From NCBI GenBank assembly GCA_903839875.1, contig CAIMDZ010000040.1, positions 1 through 46,825 on the forward strand: 46,825 nucleotides of DNA. Reading direction: 5' to 3'. This document shows positions 42,127 through 46,825 of this stretch, piece after piece. Within the stretch, counting starts at the first letter, position 1. The number at the start of each line of letters is the position of its first letter. A program made the position numbers and the translations under genes. The stretch is from an uncultured Bacteroidota bacterium. GTDB taxonomy: Bacteria; Bacteroidota; Bacteroidia; Chitinophagales; Chitinophagaceae. The notes under the pieces are model-generated. The model had not been told where the DNA came from. It saw only the letters and a program-made list of their open reading frames with translations, and searched no databases.

Positions 42127-45100
42127 ATGCGTAATCGTTTATCCCTAGTTGCAGTATTTTTGATCTTTGCCGCGAATTCAACCTTCGCCCAAATAGTTGG
42201 AACAAGCGCCTATTTACAAGGTGCCTGGCTTGAAATTGGTATGCAGGGCAATGGCTCATTTGGTATACCTTCAGGTGCCCCCGGAGGGTACCATCCACAT
42301 GGAGTCGGTACCGCGCTTGCTGAAGTTTATGATTATGGCCATGACGGCTGGACGGTAGGCACTCCAGCATACATGGGTGATTATACTTATCCGGGTTCAC
42401 CTTTTGAAGGATGGGAAATACAATATAATGGTACTGCCCGTATTCAGGGCTACCAGGGCTCAGGTACAGGTTATGCACCAACAGGCGGAGCAACGATGAC
42501 CGGCGGTGGTATTACCGGTTACTCCAATTCAGGTGGTGTAATTAAAGCTAATTGGGCTGGAGTACTCTCCGGCCAATTGGTAATGAAAAGCATTACAAGG
42601 GTTGACACTCATGCATCAGCTGTAGTTGTAACAAATTTCTTTTACAATACAAGCGGTACAGCTATGCCCCAGGTATACTTCTGGAGATCATGCGACCCTG
42701 ATAACGATGAAACGTGGCCAGGAGGAAGTTTTAGTACCAATAACGTAATTGATTTTCAAAATGCAACAGTTCCTAATCCTACTCATAAAGTTTCCGTAAC
42801 GGCCAGGGGTATGAGCCCTACACTTCCGCCTTTAACTTTGGCTACCAAGGATTGCCGCGCAGTTGCCACTATTTACAATTGGTGGCCTTTGGCAAGTACT
42901 GAAGATCTGGCAGCAGGTTGGGCTATGACCGGTACATTTGGTGGTACATCCTACTTTAATGTAGGCGTAAACCATCCGGGGGATATTGGTATCGGCCTTA
43001 TCTGGAAATTGGGTAATATAGCTGCCGGAGACAGTGCTGTTATTTCTTATGCCTATATTTTTAATGGCCCAACCGGAATTGATTCTGAAGGCGCTTTGCC
43101 TGATCCCAAGCTGGTAGTAAACGGTTCAAGAGTAAATAACTATCCCGACACATTCGATATGTGTACCTTACCTCCGGGTATTGACACTGTTCCTGTAAAC
43201 ATTTTATTTGGTTCAGACAAAGACTGGACCTGGAGCCATTGGACATGGTCGCCCGGAACAGGATTATCTGCAACTACCGGAACGAGGGTAGTGGTGGGAG
43301 GAAGCTTTTTAACAGGCCCCACTACTTATACAGTTACAGGTACAGACAGCGCTTGCGGTATGTATTCCTGCAATACCCATACATTTGTTTTCACCATCAG
43401 GCCCTGCCATTTTGCATTTGCTAATGATCCTTGTATCGGCGACGAACTTGACCTGACTATGACTGGTGATTCAACCGGCGCTACTTATTACTGGTGGGGA
43501 CCTTCAGGCTTTACCAGCCATATTCACAGCCCTCATATTTACCCGGCTACATGGGCTGATACGGGTACCTATTATGTGATTAAAACAAAACTTGGCATTA
43601 TTGATACCGACTATGTACATGTGATGATTCATCCGTTACCAATTGTTACTCTGACAAGTAATATTAGCCCGGCATGCTCACCATTAATGAATCCGCTGAA
43701 TTTAGTCGCTAACCTCGATTCAATAGGGGAGACGTTCTTATGGACAGGTCCTTTCGGATTTACTTCAACTATGCAAAACCCATCTGTCACACCATTCGAC
43801 TCCAGTATGCAGGGTACGTTTGTTTGTACCGGTACTACCATACATGGCTGTAAGGCTACTTCCAGTATTAATATCTGGCCTGGTATTGTTCCCGGATTTA
43901 AACCTGAATTGCATTATGGCTGTAATTTCGATACCGTTTTCTTCACTAATTCATCAAGTAATGCCATGACGTATCGCTGGGATTTTGGTGATGCTACTCC
44001 TAATGACTATTCCCGCAATACTTATCATGTGTACAATGCGCACCAGACTTATACCGTTACTTTATACCTCACCAACATTCATTGTACATCACAAATATCG
44101 GAAACGATAAACCTGTTCCATGATGTTCATGCGGTATTCGCTGCTACACCTGATACTTTATGCCTGGATAACGGAGCCACTGTTACCTTCACCAATAGTT
44201 CATATGCTGATGACAGTACTAACACTACTCCTGTTGCAGGATTTACATGGACCCCTGCCTGGTCATGGAATTTTGGAGATGGCGGAACAGATAATACATT
44301 AGATCCGACACACGTATTTACTGCCCCCGGCATTTTTCCGGTAACCCTTATAGCAATTGATCCTATGGGTTGTGAAAATCCTGTGACTCATCCTGTAACT
44401 GTAGTGCAGTTATTTATCAAGTCATTCAATGATACGTTGCTTTGCCTGTCTCAACCACTGGCATTAACCAACGTAGTGTCTTCCATACCTCCGGTGGCAT
44501 GGGCGTATAATTACTCATGGACAGAATCATCGCCTAACCTCGATGATCCAACTGTGCAGATACCCCATGTATCAGGATTCGGCAAGTTTACCGACATACT
44601 GACCGTAACTGTGCCGACCATAGTGCCTGATGGTTGCCCTGTATCGGATACCATTGTGATAACATCTGTAATAGGCGCCAAGTTGGGTAACCTCACCGCC
44701 AGCGGAACTATTGATTACGGCAGCAGTGTACAACTCAATGCAAGCAACGAGGTATACTATTACTGGAGGCCTAATGACGGCACACTCGACAACGCCAATA
44801 TCAATAACCCTGTTGCAACGCCTGAGCATACCACTACCTATACGGTCTTTGGCCTTGATGTGAACGGTTGTCTTGATTCTGCCCAGATTACCATCTATGT
44901 AGACACGAATATGACCCAGGATGTACCCTCAGCCTTTACTCCTAACGGAGATGGCGTTAACGATGTGTTCATGCCGATTGGTCTTAAGTTCCAGCACCTT
45001 GTTGAGTTCAGGGTATATAACCGTTGGGGCCAGGAAATATTCTACTCCAACAGCAAGGATCATGGATGGGATGGTACCTACCACGGCCAGCCACAGGATC

Positions 45101-45186
45101 TGGGCACTTATAACTACCTGATCATTGTAGCCCGTCCCGGCGGCAGCAACATAGTCTATAAGGGAAGCGTCACGTTGATAAGATAG
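42127..45186 (+). CDS. large PKD/Ig protein with T9SS type B sorting domain (gliding motility-associated C-terminus)
   Basis: About 1019 residues. Signal peptide MRNRLSLVAVFLIFAANSTFA; the ATG at 42103, eight codons earlier, is possible but a TACATTTA -7-like box at 42091-42098 favours the later one. The N-terminal third (about 25-350, IVGTSAYLQGAWLEIGMQGN ... YAYIFNGPTGIDSEGALPDP) is a domain I do not recognise, rich in Gly, Trp and Tyr. Ig-like domains and two PKD domains follow (YRWDFGD at about 617, WSWNFGDGG at about 712). The type B tail starts PSAFTPNGDGVNDVFMPIG and contains VEFRVYNRWGQEIFYS, DHGWDGTYHGQPQDLGTYNY and VYKGSVTLIR. Exported by T9SS and released or attached at the surface. 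Specific role unknown. Confidence 0.88.
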   Translation: MRNRLSLVAVFLIFAANSTFAQIVGTSAYLQGAWLEIGMQGNGSFGIPSGAPGGYHPHGVGTALAEVYDYGHDGWTVGTPAYMGDYTYPGSPFEGWEIQYNGTARIQGYQGSGTGYAPTGGATMTGGGITGYSNSGGVIKANWAGVLSGQLVMKSITRVDTHASAVVVTNFFYNTSGTAMPQVYFWRSCDPDNDETWPGGSFSTNNVIDFQNATVPNPTHKVSVTARGMSPTLPPLTLATKDCRAVATIYNWWPLASTEDLAAGWAMTGTFGGTSYFNVGVNHPGDIGIGLIWKLGNIAAGDSAVISYAYIFNGPTGIDSEGALPDPKLVVNGSRVNNYPDTFDMCTLPPGIDTVPVNILFGSDKDWTWSHWTWSPGTGLSATTGTRVVVGGSFLTGPTTYTVTGTDSACGMYSCNTHTFVFTIRPCHFAFANDPCIGDELDLTMTGDSTGATYYWWGPSGFTSHIHSPHIYPATWADTGTYYVIKTKLGIIDTDYVHVMIHPLPIVTLTSNISPACSPLMNPLNLVANLDSIGETFLWTGPFGFTSTMQNPSVTPFDSSMQGTFVCTGTTIHGCKATSSINIWPGIVPGFKPELHYGCNFDTVFFTNSSSNAMTYRWDFGDATPNDYSRNTYHVYNAHQTYTVTLYLTNIHCTSQISETINLFHDVHAVFAATPDTLCLDNGATVTFTNSSYADDSTNTTPVAGFTWTPAWSWNFGDGGTDNTLDPTHVFTAPGIFPVTLIAIDPMGCENPVTHPVTVVQLFIKSFNDTLLCLSQPLALTNVVSSIPPVAWAYNYSWTESSPNLDDPTVQIPHVSGFGKFTDILTVTVPTIVPDGCPVSDTIVITSVIGAKLGNLTASGTIDYGSSVQLNASNEVYYYWRPNDGTLDNANINNPVATPEHTTTYTVFGLDVNGCLDSAQITIYVDTNMTQDVPSAFTPNGDGVNDVFMPIGLKFQHLVEFRVYNRWGQEIFYSNSKDHGWDGTYHGQPQDLGTYNYLIIVARPGGSNIVYKGSVTLIR

Positions 45187-45213
45187 CGAAGCTAACCAAA
45201 GTTAGGAATATTT

Positions 45214-45244
45214 ATCCCCTGCAGCGATGCGGGGGATTTTTTTT
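45214..45244 (+). terminator. rho-independent terminator of the type B cargo gene
   Basis: Stem ATCCCCTGCA / TGCGGGGGAT around GCGA, with one mismatched pair, followed by eight T in a row (45237-45244), 27 bases past the stop. Confidence 0.88.
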
Positions 45245-45484
45245 GCAGGATATAAATTTTTTGATTAAAAATATTTCCCATAGCCCCGGTTTCAACCTGG
45301 GGACAAAAAATAAAAAATGAGTAAATCTAACCGAAGCTGATTACCAGAAGATCATCAGGAAATATGGATCATTTACAAACGGTGTAATGTCGTTATTGAA
45401 GGGTAATAAGACGGCTGCGTAGAGATGAGAATGAAAATCGCTAAAGTTGTTCTTGAAACTTACAAACGCTATGGATAGATTCAC

Positions 45485-46021
45485 CTAATATCCGCAACAA
45501 GGACGTTGCAGTGCTGGGTCAACTGGCGCGCCCAGCCTAACAGAATCTTTTGGATTAAAAGGTGATATGCTCAAATCTTCGTGATCCAGGTAATTTACGT
45601 ATTTAAGTCTTATCTTATTATTCCGGTTCATTAATTCCAAATTCAAGGTATCAGGCGTATAGATGTAATCTCTGTCATAATTAAATTTAAATAAAACAGG
45701 GCAAATGCGGATTTTATATCGGGCGTTATAAGTCGCATTATAAACTTCTTTCACCGTCGCCAAATTGTAATACCGATACACGTCGTAAAATTCAGTGACT
45801 TTGTATCCTGTAAAATGATCCCACAAAAAGAAGTTGTTATTGGTTGGGTTTATTTTGTCGCTGGAAATTATTAGAACATCTCCACAACTAAAAATAAGCC
45901 AGCCCTTTAAGGTGAGTATGTGATTGCTGTGTTGTGATGGAAACTCTTGCCGCAGTTTCTGCCCAAAACAATTTAGAGAAAGGAATAGAACGAGCAGGTA
46001 TATAATGTGTTTAGGTTTCAT
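45485..46021 (-). CDS. small secreted protein, unknown function
   Basis: 178 residues. Signal peptide MKPKHIIYLLVLFLSLNCFG, then a Tyr/Asn-rich beta-type sequence (LTLKGWLIFSCGDVLIISSD, WDHFTGYKVTEFYDVYRYYN). It ends in PALQRPCCGY with a Cys pair. No domain recognised. 18 bases separate it from the DUF3592 gene upstream on the same strand, so the two probably form an operon and may both act in the envelope. Confidence 0.65.
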   Translation of the reverse strand: MKPKHIIYLLVLFLSLNCFGQKLRQEFPSQHSNHILTLKGWLIFSCGDVLIISSDKINPTNNNFFLWDHFTGYKVTEFYDVYRYYNLATVKEVYNATYNARYKIRICPVLFKFNYDRDYIYTPDTLNLELMNRNNKIRLKYVNYLDHEDLSISPFNPKDSVRLGAPVDPALQRPCCGY

Positions 46022-46039
46022 TTTTTTAGTAAAAGAGGA

Positions 46040-46459
46040 TCATAAAATACGCAATAACCTAAGTACCCCGGAGCCCACCACAATTCCCCCCACAATAACG
46101 AAAACCAGGTAGCTAATATTTTGTTTCTTTGACACTACCAGGAAATCATTCGGGTCTTCCTCATTGTATAATATATCAATTGTTTCACCCAATTTATAAA
46201 AAGGAGAATAGTCATTTACTTTGCCTTTTATCCACGTCATGTCTTTGGTCGGGAACCTTATCACCATACCAGCATTAATGTTACTTGAATCAGGAAATGC
46301 CGGAGTTATTTCATGAATGACAGCCTTTGACGGCATTGTACAATTCTTTTTGCCAATATGCTTCATTTTCAAAATACCCACTGCCATAAACATGCCACCC
46401 GCAAGAATAATAATACCTGCCTGCATTTCTGGAGAACTTATGATATAACTTATATCCAT
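46040..46459 (-). CDS. DUF3592-like membrane protein
   Basis: 139 residues: an N-terminal membrane span (about 13-31, AGIIILAGGMFMAVGIL), a soluble middle part with VIRFPTKDMTWIKGKVNDYS and YKLGETIDILYNEEDPNDFL, and a C-terminal span (SYLVFVIVGGIVVGSGVL). The G-x-x-V-x-V-L-Y-x-P/E-x-D/N-P core, here GETIDILYNEEDPNDF, is typical of DUF3592 proteins, whose function is not known. Start codon ATG at 46459 with the first span beginning a few residues later. Upstream of, and probably cotranscribed with, the 178-residue secreted protein. Confidence 0.7.
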   Translation of the reverse strand: MDISYIISSPEMQAGIIILAGGMFMAVGILKMKHIGKKNCTMPSKAVIHEITPAFPDSSNINAGMVIRFPTKDMTWIKGKVNDYSPFYKLGETIDILYNEEDPNDFLVVSKKQNISYLVFVIVGGIVVGSGVLRLLRIL

Positions 46460-46536
46460 AGTAATTTAAAGGTAGTAAGGTTGCGATTCTTTACAAAAAT
46501 AGTTTGAGCCGCAAAGCATTGCTGCTCTACTCTTCG

Positions 46537-46590
46537 TGTCAGGGACCTTCATAGTATTGGGGGCAGTCTGGAAGACTGATCCCAGTGAGG
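46537..46590 (+). repeat. dispersed 60-bp palindromic repeat (copy 3, diverged)
   Basis: GTCAGGGACCTTC ... CAGTCTGGAAGACTGATCCC and AGTGAGG. Aligns with copy 4 by the order GTCAGnGACCTTC, about 15 bases, AGTCTGGAAGACT, CCAGTG. Confidence 0.55.
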
Positions 46591-46632
46591 AGGGAGATTG
46601 GTTCTTCGATTTGGTGCCAGAATATATTTTTT

Positions 46633-46690
46633 GCCGGTCAGAGACCTTCGTTTGATTGGTGATTTAAGTCTGGAAGACTTAAACCAGTGG
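46633..46690 (+). repeat. dispersed 60-bp palindromic repeat (copy 4)
   Basis: GCCGGTCAGAGACCTTCG, then TTTAAGTCTGGAAGACTTAA and ACCAGTGG. Best match is the minus strand of 25171-25233. Confidence 0.65.
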
Positions 46691-46720
46691 GGTTTAAAGC
46701 GCGAGTGCTGATCACCCCTG

Positions 46721-46775
46721 CCTGAAATCGGCCGTCGCCGATTTCAGGCTGTCCCCTCTTTGAAAAAAAGAGGGG
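46721..46775. terminator. two adjacent hairpins at the right edge
   Basis: CCTGAAATCGG / CCGATTTCAGG (46721-46748) and CCCCTCTTT / AAAGAGGGG (46753-46775). Either could end transcription entering from the right on the minus strand, but no gene is visible there. Confidence 0.45.
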
Positions 46776-46825
46776 AGTTGTGTTGCGCAGGCCTTGATTG
46801 GGCTTGGGAACATAGGCTTACGGTC

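Larger units (their letters stand above)
46460..46825. other. gene-free end of the window: dispersed repeats and two hairpins
   Basis: Contains two adjacent copies of the 60-bp repeat (46537-46590, 46633-46690) and two hairpins (46721-46775). No coding frame supported. Confidence 0.6.

Overview
The window comes from a member of the Bacteroidota, most likely a Chitinophagales/Sphingobacteriia-type organism. The evidence is: many proteins end in a type IX secretion system (T9SS) sorting domain (type A: xPNPxxGxL...GxYxVxV; one type B, the 'gliding motility-associated' C-terminus); there is an S46 dipeptidyl-peptidase and an efp-accB-accC cluster; several starts are preceded by the Bacteroidota -7 box TAnnTTTG; Shine-Dalgarno sites are weak. 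No rRNA, tRNA or CRISPR array was seen.

Layout. 1-505: the tail of an IS630-type transposase abuts a truncated NHL-repeat gene, next to an orphan T9SS tail. 519-1322: a secreted L,D-transpeptidase. 1449-22048: the dominant feature, seven consecutive minus-strand genes (20.6 kb) for secreted repeat proteins of 405-1724 residues. They are built from tandem bacterial Ig-like (BIg2) domains of about 70-75 residues, in some cases with a second YTVTGGG-type repeat or NHL repeats, and each ends in a T9SS type A sorting domain. Several have their own terminator hairpin, and four share an upstream element. 22695-26732: an S46 (DPP7-like) peptidase, a frameshifted secreted cyclophilin and a small lysine-rich secreted protein. 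26907-28602: a Crp/Fnr regulator divergent from a His/Gly-rich secreted protein, with two FNR-like boxes between them. 28701-31689: a compact MBOAT / SGNH-like / DUF445 operon. 31690-33361: a gene-free stretch with a 231-bp tandem repeat and decayed toxin and restriction-gene remnants. 33362-34266: remains of a cytosine-5 restriction-modification system. 34602-36647: dTDP-sugar genes rfbA and rfbB (rfbB frameshifted). 36709-39394: accC, accB, efp. 39791-45186 (plus strand): an M13 metallopeptidase lipoprotein and a large PKD/Ig protein with a T9SS type B tail. 45485-46459: two small envelope proteins. 46460-46825: repeats.

Taken together this is a surface and envelope region: a paralogous array of probable cell-surface adhesin or matrix proteins exported by T9SS, secreted peptidases, and polysaccharide O-acylation and sugar-nucleotide genes. 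The array shows signs of repeated cassette duplication (shared signal peptides, upstream elements and terminators) and of domain homogenisation inside genes. Two single-base losses in G runs (cyclophilin, rfbB) may be sequence errors and should be kept in mind when reading gene integrity here.
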